From a virus, in the IMG/VR virus record IMGVR_UViG_3300006793_005941, positions 1 to 36,517 of that record: DNA of 36,517 bases. One strand, 5' to 3'. Positions 23,901 to 28,787 of the stretch are shown here, piece by piece (within the stretch, counting starts at the first letter, position 1; every line of letters begins with the position of its first letter). Under the pieces are notes generated by a model. The model was given only the letters and a program-made list of their open reading frames with translations, was not told where the DNA came from and did no database searches. A program made the position numbers and the translations under genes.

Positions 23901-24591
23901 AATTAAAACTAGATTCTAAAGTTCTTTTTGTTTTAAATGTAATTGGTGTACCAATTGTATCAATGTCAAATGTATATGTTTGGCCTTTGTATAAAATAAG
24001 TGTTGGATTGTTTACTAAGTCATCTGATGAAAACTTGTATGCAACGTTGTCTACATTATTAAATAATGATACTTCAACAGTACTTTCTACGCCACGTTCT
24101 TGTCCTGCAAGTCTTACAGTTTGTGGACCATATGGTAGCCAATAGTATTCACGGAAGTTACTAAACTTATCCCAGTCAATGTGTGGTTGCCATGCATAAT
24201 ATTCTTGTGAATTTAATACTTCTTGATTTTCTGTGTTGCCACCAAAACTTTTAATTTGATTTAGATAGTCATTATAGTCTTTATAAAATGTAACATTGTC
24301 TAGTTCATCTTTTATAAGTGTTACAGGTTCAAACTGATAATTTTCTCTTTGTGTAGATATATCGCCTACATAATTATCGTCAGCATTGTATGCTTTAGAT
24401 ATTTGTCTACCATAGTAACCGTTGAGTTTTTCTGCAACGCCTGGCTGTACTAATTGATCTAATGTTGCTTGTAAAAATTTACTGTTAGCATCAGTTCTAA
24501 AGTACTTAGGAAGTAAGTTTTCACTTTTACGACTTCCTTCATTACCGCCTACTGGTAATGGAAAATCTGATTGGTTATTTTCATACGCCAT
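8968..24591 (-). CDS. Giant virion structural protein (5207 aa), baseplate-associated, multi-domain
   Basis: One uninterrupted 15.6-kb frame. Residues 1-200 contain LPKYFRTDANSKFLQATLDQ, FGGNTENQ and a W/Y-rich HIDWDKF...YYWLPYGP segment; with HPWEMLGL...WWETVYGPAPY near 1124 and HLIGYQKREYL further on, these resemble very large structural proteins of marine T4-like phages, some annotated VrlC-like. FG-GAP-like propeller blades lie at about 2095-2180 and 3045-3285. CBM5/12-like Y-x-x-G-x-x-V-x-Y motifs lie near 1436, 1692, 2189 and 2975. Gly-rich G-x-G-[YF]-x-x-[VI]-P-x-[VI]-T-I repeats lie near 3677-3737 and 4024-4084, and F-[IV]-GDG-[ST]-T fibre motifs near 4549 and 4637. A RTHYKRL...GERIEYF...LRQLRRGTLGT segment precedes the C-terminus (about 4970-5060). 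The gene overlaps gp6 by one base (TAATG) and uses GGAGG inside gp6's Gly-Gly codons as ribosome binding site. By position it replaces T4 gp7 and neighbours; direct gp7 homology is not evident. No enzyme motif was recognised. Confidence 0.85.
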   Translation of the reverse strand: MAYENNQSDFPLPVGGNEGSRKSENLLPKYFRTDANSKFLQATLDQLVQPGVAEKLNGYYGRQISKAYNADDNYVGDISTQRENYQFEPVTLIKDELDNVTFYKDYNDYLNQIKSFGGNTENQEVLNSQEYYAWQPHIDWDKFSNFREYYWLPYGPQTVRLAGQERGVESTVEVSLFNNVDNVAYKFSSDDLVNNPTLILYKGQTYTFDIDTIGTPITFKTKRTLESSFNYNDGVSAQGVEKGTVTFEVDVNAPEVLYYVAENDINNSGLIQIKDIDENTDIDVEKEILGKKKYKSSNGVQLSTGMKVSFAGFVTPEKYATGDWYVEGVGNNIKLVPESELSIPGSYSDNREVAFDTNAFDRLPFANANGYPATKDYIIVNRSSNDRNMWSRYNRWFHKNVIEESARINGQEINIDQNARATRPIIEFNANLKLFNFGTSTKSNVNVIDTFTKDIFSTVEGAVGYNIDGVDLVEGMRVLFTAEEDIRENGKIFKVKFITQKGRRQISLIEEPDTTPLENETVLALDGLEYKGRMFYYNGNTWNLTQEKTKVNQPPLFDLFDANGNSYGDASAYPNTTFTGNKVFSYRESTGNNDSQLGFPITYRSIENIGDIVFDFNLLNSEFTYTDTTFETITTSTDICTLQQYTTRSDYTSVNGWIKANVQSTQRVLRQYVANNNQTSFVVDVFDNSSSLDDLDIKVTVNNNLKFETIDYVFDKTDTNVIVRFNTALLKDDVVVFRCRSSATKNANGIYELPINLERNPLNNDITTFTLGEVNDHVTSIVQEVNDFFGIHPGPGNLRDIGNLSTFGRKFVQHSGPTNLALYHITDKSANIIKAIDFNRREYAKFKRLFIQTALGLGFDGTPKAHVDLIFAELNKNKTSNLPFYFSDMVPTGGARTITYDAIPGNIYYALNEIYDISVPSVKAVTVYLDDIQLVFGQDYTFNTDGFCEITKELTAGQVITINEYETTDGSYVPPTPTKLGLYPKFAPIKFIDNSYTEPTEVIQGHDGSITKAYGDFRDDLILEFEKRIYNNIRTNYNSDIIDIHDFIPGTYRNTTVTKENIDNVMLKDFASWLTNIDDVDYTAFDFYNRGNTFSYNYSSMQSPLDTALPGYWRGVYKQAYDTDRPHTHPWEMLGLTNMPDWWETVYGPAPYTSNNLLLWEDLEKGILAKPGVNKVVLEKYKRPGLTTHIPVNDLGELLSPLDSGYAKNYVNGLTRASFVFGDEAPVETAWRRSSEYAFSLFKAWMLNQPTKIIGLGFDRLRTVRDNSNQIVYSTTSKRLRLVDLVFPNNSTTGSDSIRVFTSGFVNFIANYLASNVVSNYDTYQNNIANITNQVAFKVGGFTDKSKFNLLLDSRTPLNQGNVFVPEENYQVTLQTSSPIDVVTYSGVVIEKATAGYIIRGYDSSNPSFKYYNYVPNQNDPLVNVGGVSDSFIEWDSDQRYVADGVVKYQETFYRVTVGHTSTAIFDQSKFVKLPDLPVVGGRSAQFRTRFDSRFIKQLPYGTLLRTTQEVVDFLLGYGDYLQNAGFVFDNFNPTLEAVENWKLSAKEFMFWTLQNWDSGSLITVSPSAQRIEFSTSYAVVDDIFDPFYEYGLVSANGTKLRKEFVNILRTNENTFSLTVKNTADGIYALKLPLVQKEHVIVLDNETVFKDIIYDQEAGYRQERIRVLGYRTADWAGGLNIPGFIYDDAIVTTWQQWKDYAIGDAVKYKEFYYAAITKVSGSELFVDNQWYRLEEKPQSKLLTNLEYKTNQFGDFYDLDTDNFDVNQQEIAQHLIGYQKREYLANIINDDVSQYKFYQGMIADKGTKNVLTKLFDALSSADKESLEFYEEWAVRSGQYGASDGFEELEFLLDEEQFQLSPQPILLTETIPDDVSDLIYRQLPGSVFVAPNNYAHKPFPVKYVNDPALKTAGYVREEDVNYIVKSFDDILNIDHNAIQQGQYVWVTFDKNDWNVYKYTDTPCTITSALPVDNDAVLVLDRLTTLKVDDIVGLYDVTDEVQGFFKVKSVELNRITIALPEDVALTTEATGLTGILTTFISNRVTTLADANKFAESDIEFGETLWVDSITADGKGKWNVIKAGNSFDLDENLINPAESNISFGESIANDSANTVVAVGSPLDGDGKVYIYERQQDGSTTFGTLQPKQTLEPIANYSTTPGKFGQAMSMSPDGEYLVVTAPNSSNVKTAYKDEFNFATDYKLGSIVQYNGNLYKSRRTVKGRTDNIEFGTFDSASRWRSDLYKIHGTYDDVQLIALGDLPLVDVEIDHILVRAPLDAYEGSNIGDTLYLDWNELSLNYTPDVKPEIVNIELTNPVRLTTNSNHSLADGDQVILTDVPNDNLSFRPIAFPYLYDNSDINTPFDTVQQSSVKGIEGTKYYAKVLTNQQIELYSNEALTTKVNGTVGFVGTANIGGFNGYLNKVNKPFDNTFSGINKDFLSLNPHVIRRKVQEVFYILDPVNVPSVSAGDRVTTATGNADVVRVRNELGRLVIYADRKNGVFDESGTLFINDQFLVGSYTRPLADSVDRSTVLGGYWEIPLTTGFTPKDEQLTNTPTTDSGEGLVIVDVKNNYNPATLPGPDWTESTARLPYKSSVQNTLEHPVEVLASTSKAFKKETDLIRVLSHKSQGVAGNVTEVDVLDARFVVRLPKNVSDKAVSATADSTTPNPYVGVYLNDIPANGVLPDISDTGFGADPYAVINVDRRRPTDLWNGYIDYDVFAEVDLAPGDIIREGQSGASAEIAFIQRDLDKSRLYVKNVAGEFSFGSRYIDGLAPQSMWLYKQIGANLTRIGTTESRQLADEDIGYLAVFTHTTNLSIPPKLTFALNSITDEVADYETKFITGIEYQTWIEEYKPGLPRVTLEPSTENNDWAQVDNIPINVGRDASSYTKEGAYFVYQKDSTTGLYDLVSGYILPNRSNNRELGQRVKLIRDNNFYKLVINSKEPHTNDGTDGNGRLYFVLNGTSEFGTYNWSLGRDPNFKGEYNSISSYYQDQIVIYNDVFYKALTNLSNETFTPIKWQVIGSDIDFVGYLPNTSGLVIPGDDSSIINLSTSGYGEVFDISDNGRVLATVAKYDSGNKLVIYTLKDMHFQYVTEFTAPADSDSYGNSITVSDNGNLIVVSAPGTDARESQQGKVYVYKNVSGTYSLQQELNSPNAELVEGFGQTLGFDGNQLIVTGATSDILLDTTFDRYEQRDTTRNDYVNDPTKGFNIAQTTYDNGFTTFVKRVSDSGNVYVYENINDTLVFGQRLKYSNFNVKNFGKNVIVNNNTILVGLPALDVTGNIQGQVAVYIKDDIDSTWSVYREPVDSGDLNKFRGSFVYDTKQNTMLTRLDILDPILGKIPGTAEQELSYKTYYDPANYNVGFTNNKEQYIAWDDKNIGKLWWDLSTVKYIDYHQGSITYSQNTFNKLAEGASIDIYEWVESNILPSAWDSLAGTNRGTALGISGISKYGDTKYATREIYDSVGQVFTTKYYFWVKATKILPQIEGRNLTAYDIQNIITDPAGQKLRFVTVLGNDRFVLYNCNNLVSDTDVAINFRYWTIDNQDNNIHTEYQIITDGFESSKPKSNIEQKWFDSLIGTDKYGRAVPDPELSVKQKYGNLDRPRQSWFVNRKEALKQFIERVNRVLSKELAVDSLDLTKLSNKDPLPTVLSGMYDSAIDTEEELRFVGTVRAEQAVLEPVIIDGTVTKINVVTRGRGYKNVPKITINGTGSDLELTPVLNNIGAITRVIIVNGGTNYTDDLTLTVRRLSTLVRSDSTLGGKWSIYCWNSQTRNWTIDSQQSYDVSEFWNYKDWYASGYSELTSVDYLIDDYYELNIVDDQIGDIVKISSVGTGGWILLEKIVNVDTPDYSSGYKTVGRENGTLEFLSKLYTQDGGSLELRRILETIRDDLFIDELANEYNQLFFAGLRYVFTEQNYVDWAFKTSFIKAKHNVGELKEKTTYQNDNLPSFEKYIEEVKPYRTKVREYLSAYDKTDNTQSVVTDFELSPFYDTERGEIVSPQVQINDGVLSGINFDIDEYPQKHWVDNFTYSVEEIKIENGGTGFTNIPQVTITGGGGTGATASAYIGSGSVKNIVVTNSGAGFTSIPTITIDGVQDEGGLAPKVSIVLGNKKVRSLNVTQKFDRLSPNLEILNLPETEVFTSTGTELTLTLKFPMDLTRTNVRVFFNDTEALSSEYSFNNKELFSTNKTHIRNQGYITLTNAQLVGTIIKVEYNKDVSMLTAADRINLFYNASEGQLGKDLGQLMDGVDYGGVEVKSFEFGQDLGWDSKEWYTTSWDSYDENFDDESFVTTGPTFRFQLSKPLQEDTIYNVYVNATRVDDINYDGSTKTYIAGDGSTVLSLGNPNAIMLSITSDSTEYVVENGNYYIDIQNVEEWEEFFATSNPTITFRKSTSDGSFLPEGIGFDSLIEGGNLQYGTATGLDASDINLDGDGFVTPTTSKGPEELVPGQLHDTLDLKVYDRSADGGSLISTRNYTATDGQVDFDLDVLPHNIFSAIVKVNGKILQSEDVPGSDSSVVGTPEYTINFTDKKLTLRDALVAGDKVNVLSMAGSGERILDTDHFIGDGTTRTFVTSVIWADDIQSYINVDGANAQVSLFKTDSSYGDKAGLVGLDFVIPPNDNAFVYYSLFDTNEETIQRYSEVIIDRFIGDGSTVQFELSPEPASRLPLSHNIIVKVDDKILFPGYTQQWYITTAREYVLDRSQYPTSSLSPDAVDVYINGVKKVLLKDYRWNFNNSSVTLFDNVGETGDDLEIVITDSAEYEFSKNTLIGLPTVTGTFEPGETVEIGTGDSTVYTATVKSFTTGTGNLVVVGTVPGLSQAVDIDNSIPIVGLTSNATASSIVSITLVEAGDRLVLDSIPADGTQVDVYKFNRHELQDIQMETKTNVSRSILTVGTDDYYEFNRLTKGLVKLRAPAVDTAYLWISLNGIMLTPNVDYKLVKMDNYVQIDRPVKPNDKIQVIHFAADKASEKFGYRMFKDMLNRTHYKRLNQANVYFLAEPLSISDQVIQLTDAEGITQPSKELNVPGVLFVNGERIEYFEVVGKELRQLRRGTLGTGPADTYPAGTEIMDQSNSETIPYTDEMVSSIALDDESTQILLDWIPTKGVDEFEVFVAGRRLRKNSISMYQNQVVDANGIVTTELIAKDSPEGDITLAPEFTLNITDSSATVTLVDTPVTGTRVVIVRKIGKTWQTPGEQLRYANNSIAEFIREATTDLPK

Positions 24592-27500
24592 TAGTAACCG
24601 TATCCTCCGCTATTACTACCTGAACCACTGCTACTTGAGCCGCTACTTGAACTGCTTGAACTGCTTGAGCTACTGCTACTTGAACTGCTTGAGCTACTGC
24701 TACTTGAACTACTGCTACTGCTACTGCTACTTGAACTAGGTGAGTAACTGCTTTGATTCGAACTTACATTGCTTGAACTACTACCTAAGTTCAAACTATC
24801 AATACTTGATGCTACTGCTTGACTAGCAGTTACGTCTTGTGTTGTGCTAACTATTGCACCTTGTGATTTTAATTTAGTTGCTGTAAGAGTTGTAACAACT
24901 TCAATGTTATCAACTGTTGCACTGCTTATAAACACTTCGTCTGCTTCTGACTTGACTTCAAACAAACTACCAAAAGTAAGTGAGTCTTGTGTAGGAACAA
25001 TAACAAATGCCGCTAAGTTCGGAGCAAGTTGTGTCATTACATAAGCACTAAGCTCTGTAAAATAAAATGTATCTCCAAACTCCCAGTTTTCTATAGCAAA
25101 GAATTCATTAATTGCTGTGATAACGCCTGCTTTTAATTCATTTTCATTAACAACTTTATCTGTATTTTTTACAATTTTAAATGATGCTTTCAAGTCGTCG
25201 CTTGCTCCAATACCAAACAGCTCTTTGTACTTAACTGGATGATAAATTACTTCATCACTAATTGACTTAATTTTGTTTATTTGTTCACCAAAGTTAATAA
25301 ACAATACATCACTGCTTGGCGGCAACGGTTTTGTTGCTAGTGCGCCTGCAACATATTGTCTATAAGTTGTATCATATGATCTTGTTAATACATAAGTGTC
25401 AATAATGTTAGAGCTACTTGGATCTATTCTATTGCTTTCGTCTGCTGAATGCTCATATTGAAATATGATTCCATCTCTACCTGTGTAAGCTCTAAAGTTT
25501 ACTGTTAGCTCTAATTTTTCAGTTGTTGTATTATAAATTTTAAAAATATTTTTATCTATAATATAAAACACTGTACCTGTTGCGTAACTTTCAATGCCAG
25601 CATTTGTAATAACTGTTTCTGTTTCTACTGCTGTAATTTTTTCATCTGAAGCATTTACATATCTAAAATCTTCTACAGCATCAGTTGTAGTATATTGTTT
25701 TTGGTATATAAATTTACCTGTGGACGATGTTGTAATAAACTTATCAAAAATTTCTGGATCATCTACAACACCATCATCGTCGCTGTCATAAAATCCAACT
25801 TCAATCTTTTTACTATCTACATAGCCTTCTTTATCTCTATACTCATTTACAATCTCCCAATTGAAAGGAACTGTAAACGGAGTAAGTGCATATCCTGTAC
25901 TAGTTGGCTGTGTGTTAATACTCATTAAACTAATTTTATCTTTTACAACTTCGTTAGTTAATGGATCATATACTTTATCTGAATTGTCGTAATAGAATCT
26001 AATTTCTTTATCGCTTTCAAACACATAACGCTGTCCACGATATGTAATTGTGTATGTTTCTCCGTCTGTTTGGAATAACAATAACCAACTACTGTCTAAG
26101 TTTTGTCCTGTTATGTCGCCTGTTTTACCTGTAGTAAATGCATTTAAGATATCAAGATCGTCTTCTACTACAACACGCCATGTTGATGTTTTAAAATCAA
26201 ATCTTAAACCAAACGTTTTGTAAGTAAACACTTGATCAATAATTTGAGTTTTAATTTGATTTTCGATTGCTGTAGTAAACACAGGTTTAATTTCTTGTAT
26301 AATAGGAGCAGTTGAAAGATCGCCATTAATTGGACCTGGAATAATATCGTTAAGAACAATAGCACCTAAGCCGTCATTTGTATTGTCAACACCTGGACCG
26401 TTAACACTTATAACTTTTGTCCATTTGTAAGTTATTGCATTAGGATGATCTGCATTACCTGCCATAAGTGAATGAGAGCCATCTGACATAAAGTGATACC
26501 CTGGTGGTGCAATAAACTTTATCATACTACCTGGTTCAAGATATTGTAACGTAGAACCTGTAAATGAACCTACTCTTAATTTTGTACTATCAATGTCTGT
26601 TAAGTAACCTGTTGTTAAATTAGTTGCTGACGAAACTTGATTCCATCTTGCACCTAATTCTTCTACAATTATTTTTGCAAACTGTGAGTAATAAAAGTTT
26701 TTAATTTTATAATTTTTAAGAATAACTTCTATTTGATTCTTAATAATACCTTCAATGTCTGTTTTTGTTGTAAAAGAAAATACTTCTTTGCTAGTTAAGT
26801 TCTGTGTATAAAGTATACCGTCTTTACCGTACAAATTAGTTTTACTATATTTGCCAGTAGCGTCAAGTAAATCATAATATCTACTAATACCACTTGCTGT
26901 TCTGTTTACACTCTTAACTTTAATAATTTCTTGACTTACACCTAATGGAGCAACGTTATAGTCTTCGCCTGTAACCATTCTATTTTGTGTATAGTATGTT
27001 GCAGGGGCATTTGCTTTAATACTTGCATTAGTTTCTGAAGTACTTGAATTTTCAATAGGGTATTTTAGTTCTAAGCCTATTGTAAGATTTTCTGATGTTC
27101 CTAATTTACTTCTGTAAGGAATAGTAATTGTAATGTTTATAAGTTCTGCTGGACTTACAACAAATGTTCTGTTATCACTTACACGGTAGTAAACTTTAAA
27201 TGTACCTTTTGGTAATGCACCAAATGTACCATCTGAGAATATTAAACTAATTCTATCTTCAACTCTAGTTAATACTGAATAAATGTTTCTAATATTTTTA
27301 TTTAAACTGTTGTAAACAATGTTGTTACCTTCTACAGCATCAACTTTTGACCATAACTCGTTTTCATTACCAATGTCATCTAATTTGTACAACCAAACAT
27401 CTGTGTCGTTAACATCTACAGCATCGATTGCAACAACTTGGTTTGAACTTGGAGTTGCTATTGAGAAGTTACCTTGATCTAAACGTCCTTGTCTAAAGTG

Positions 27501-28265
27501 TGCAAAGAATCCTGTATTGTTTGATCCAGCACCTTGGCCGTCATCTCTGTAAAGGAATGCAAAATTGTTTCCTGGTAGTGGGGCTTCTTCTACAATGTTA
27601 CCACTTTCAACATTAGTACTTGTAATTTCAAACTGTGTTGATTTACCATCAACGTTTTTACTAAATCCAAATACAGGAATATCTACGTTTACGCCATTAA
27701 CTCTATACTGCTCAACACTAATACCATTAACAGTATCAGTTTTTACAGGACGACCAAACACACTGTTTGCAGGTAGTGCAGAATTCATTACTTTAATAAA
27801 CTGCTCATACCAGTCTTGGTTTGAAACATCATTCCAAATAACTGTTTGTCCAGATAAGTTAGTACCGTTTGAATCATATAGCTCTTCTGTAGAACTAATT
27901 GTTTCAAATTTTAACAAACCATTTGCTGATTGGTTACGTTTTGGATTGTAAGAAAGTAAACGAGCTAAACGTAGTACCGACTCTCTACGTTCTGCTAATT
28001 CTAAAAAGTTTTCTCTTGCATTAAGGTCAACACGGAAAGACATATTTTGACCTAAGAAAGCAATAAGGTCAATCAATGCCAAGTATTCACTTGATTCGAT
28101 GTAGTCGTTGAAATCCTCCGGATAGTTCTGACGGAGGTAATTTATCATTGTTCTGCGCAGGTTATCAAAGTCGTAACTTTGGAAATCTGCATTTCTAAAA
28201 GACTGATATACTCGCTTCCAATCTTCAGCTAGTAATAGTCTGTTTTGTCTGTCGGTTGTTGACAT
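24591..28265 (-). CDS. gp6: Baseplate wedge protein gp6-like (1224 aa)
   Basis: The N-terminus is typical of gp6 in T4-like phages: RTMINYLRQNYPEDFNDYIE, an ALIDLIAFLGQNMSFRVDLN segment, and NFLELAERRESVLRLARLLSY near residues 82-108. A conserved C-terminal region lies at about 930-1130 (FQYEHSADESNRIDP, then VKYKELFGI). In T4, gp6 dimers form the inner ring of the baseplate around the hub and bind gp25, gp53 and gp7. At 1224 residues it is nearly twice T4 gp6 (660). The tail beyond about 1150 is low complexity and includes 32 consecutive serines followed by a Gly/Ser end. Gene order gp5-gp25-gp6 agrees with the T4 family. The start at 28265 has AAAGGAAG upstream and two late-promoter-like elements in the preceding 59-base gap. 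Confidence 0.92.
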   Translation of the reverse strand: MSTTDRQNRLLLAEDWKRVYQSFRNADFQSYDFDNLRRTMINYLRQNYPEDFNDYIESSEYLALIDLIAFLGQNMSFRVDLNARENFLELAERRESVLRLARLLSYNPKRNQSANGLLKFETISSTEELYDSNGTNLSGQTVIWNDVSNQDWYEQFIKVMNSALPANSVFGRPVKTDTVNGISVEQYRVNGVNVDIPVFGFSKNVDGKSTQFEITSTNVESGNIVEEAPLPGNNFAFLYRDDGQGAGSNNTGFFAHFRQGRLDQGNFSIATPSSNQVVAIDAVDVNDTDVWLYKLDDIGNENELWSKVDAVEGNNIVYNSLNKNIRNIYSVLTRVEDRISLIFSDGTFGALPKGTFKVYYRVSDNRTFVVSPAELINITITIPYRSKLGTSENLTIGLELKYPIENSSTSETNASIKANAPATYYTQNRMVTGEDYNVAPLGVSQEIIKVKSVNRTASGISRYYDLLDATGKYSKTNLYGKDGILYTQNLTSKEVFSFTTKTDIEGIIKNQIEVILKNYKIKNFYYSQFAKIIVEELGARWNQVSSATNLTTGYLTDIDSTKLRVGSFTGSTLQYLEPGSMIKFIAPPGYHFMSDGSHSLMAGNADHPNAITYKWTKVISVNGPGVDNTNDGLGAIVLNDIIPGPINGDLSTAPIIQEIKPVFTTAIENQIKTQIIDQVFTYKTFGLRFDFKTSTWRVVVEDDLDILNAFTTGKTGDITGQNLDSSWLLLFQTDGETYTITYRGQRYVFESDKEIRFYYDNSDKVYDPLTNEVVKDKISLMSINTQPTSTGYALTPFTVPFNWEIVNEYRDKEGYVDSKKIEVGFYDSDDDGVVDDPEIFDKFITTSSTGKFIYQKQYTTTDAVEDFRYVNASDEKITAVETETVITNAGIESYATGTVFYIIDKNIFKIYNTTTEKLELTVNFRAYTGRDGIIFQYEHSADESNRIDPSSSNIIDTYVLTRSYDTTYRQYVAGALATKPLPPSSDVLFINFGEQINKIKSISDEVIYHPVKYKELFGIGASDDLKASFKIVKNTDKVVNENELKAGVITAINEFFAIENWEFGDTFYFTELSAYVMTQLAPNLAAFVIVPTQDSLTFGSLFEVKSEADEVFISSATVDNIEVVTTLTATKLKSQGAIVSTTQDVTASQAVASSIDSLNLGSSSSNVSSNQSSYSPSSSSSSSSSSSSSSSSSSSSSSSSSSSSSSSSGSSSSGSGSNSGGYGY
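24642..24737 (-). repeat. Poly-serine codon repeat in gp6 (32 Ser codons)
   Basis: Thirty-two consecutive codons, all AGC, AGT or TCA, encode serine. A 24-bp block (plus strand GCTTGAGCTACTGCTACTTG plus AACT) occurs twice in direct succession inside the tract, and shorter GCTACT units repeat around it. Such DNA is prone to replication slippage in steps of three, changing tract length without breaking the frame. Confidence 0.95.
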
Positions 28266-28289
28266 ACTTTGCTTCCTTTATATGTTACA

Positions 28290-28297
28290 GTATTTAT
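28290..28297 (-). promoter_or_regulatory. T4-type late promoter element for gp6
   Basis: The minus strand reads CTGAATAAATACTGTAAC, containing ATAAATAC, 24 bases before the gp6 ATG at 28265 and in the gap after gp25. It is the better placed of two such elements here and would serve gp6 and the one-base-overlapping giant gene. Confidence 0.7.
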
Positions 28298-28314
28298 TCA
28301 GAACGGTAAAGTGC

Positions 28315-28322
28315 GTATTTAA
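28315..28322 (-). promoter_or_regulatory. Second late-promoter-like element upstream of gp6
   Basis: The minus strand reads GAATTAAATACGCAC just after the gp25 stop codon, containing TTAAATAC. It shares the TAAATAC core with the other elements but is farther (about 50 bases) from the gp6 start, so it may be a second start point or a chance match. Confidence 0.4.
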
Positions 28323-28324
28323 TT

Positions 28325-28771
28325 CTATGATAAAATTGAGTTATCTTCATCAAATTTCATACGCATACTTTCAGAAATATTGTAAGGCAAGTATGTAAGT
28401 GTACACTCGACCATAATACCACTTTCATAAGTGTCTACTGTAACTTGTTCGACGCTTACTCTCGGATCATAATTAATAATATCTGTTACATTACTTGCGA
28501 TAGCATCTCTTAAGCCATCTGTCATTGGTTCAAAAATGACATCCCAAATAATAGTTCCAAATTCTGGATTCTCTAGTCTTTCACCTACTCTAATGTGAAA
28601 GTGGTTTATGATATCCTGTTTAATGAGTGCAATATCGTAAAGATTAAAACTGGTGTTCTCAGGATTTGTTGTAGAAATACCTCTATAGGCTCTACTTTGT
28701 ACCTGCGGTTGCGGTCTTTTATTTGACTTTACTGTAACATCTTTATACAGTTTTTTCTCTTGTGTACTCAT
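28325..28771 (-). CDS. gp25: Baseplate wedge protein gp25 (148 aa)
   Basis: Size and sequence match the gp25/GpW family: an N-terminal extension of about 30 residues, then NLYDIALIKQDIINHFHIRV, the GERLENPEFGT motif near residues 58-70, and a C-terminal ESGIMVECTLTYLPYN strand region. T4 gp25 (132 aa) is a sheath-initiator homologue that binds gp6 and gp53 and primes sheath polymerisation. The widely conserved EPR motif of the family is represented here by FEPM, with Met in place of Arg. The start at 28771 lies 16 bases after the gp5 stop with GTAGGTAA as ribosome binding site. Confidence 0.93.
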   Translation of the reverse strand: MSTQEKKLYKDVTVKSNKRPQPQVQSRAYRGISTTNPENTSFNLYDIALIKQDIINHFHIRVGERLENPEFGTIIWDVIFEPMTDGLRDAIASNVTDIINYDPRVSVEQVTVDTYESGIMVECTLTYLPYNISESMRMKFDEDNSILS

Positions 28772-28787
28772 GTCTATATTTACCTAC

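Noticed and set aside
8968-24591. Direct assignment of the giant protein as T4 gp7
   Set aside because: Position after gp6 fits, but no T4 gp7 sequence motif could be recognised by eye and the length is five times larger. Left as a giant structural protein.
24642-24737. Poly-serine tract as a frameshift artefact
   Set aside because: The frame is continuous on both sides, from conserved gp6 sequence to a stop that overlaps the next start, and codons are mixed AGC/AGT/TCA instead of one homopolymer.
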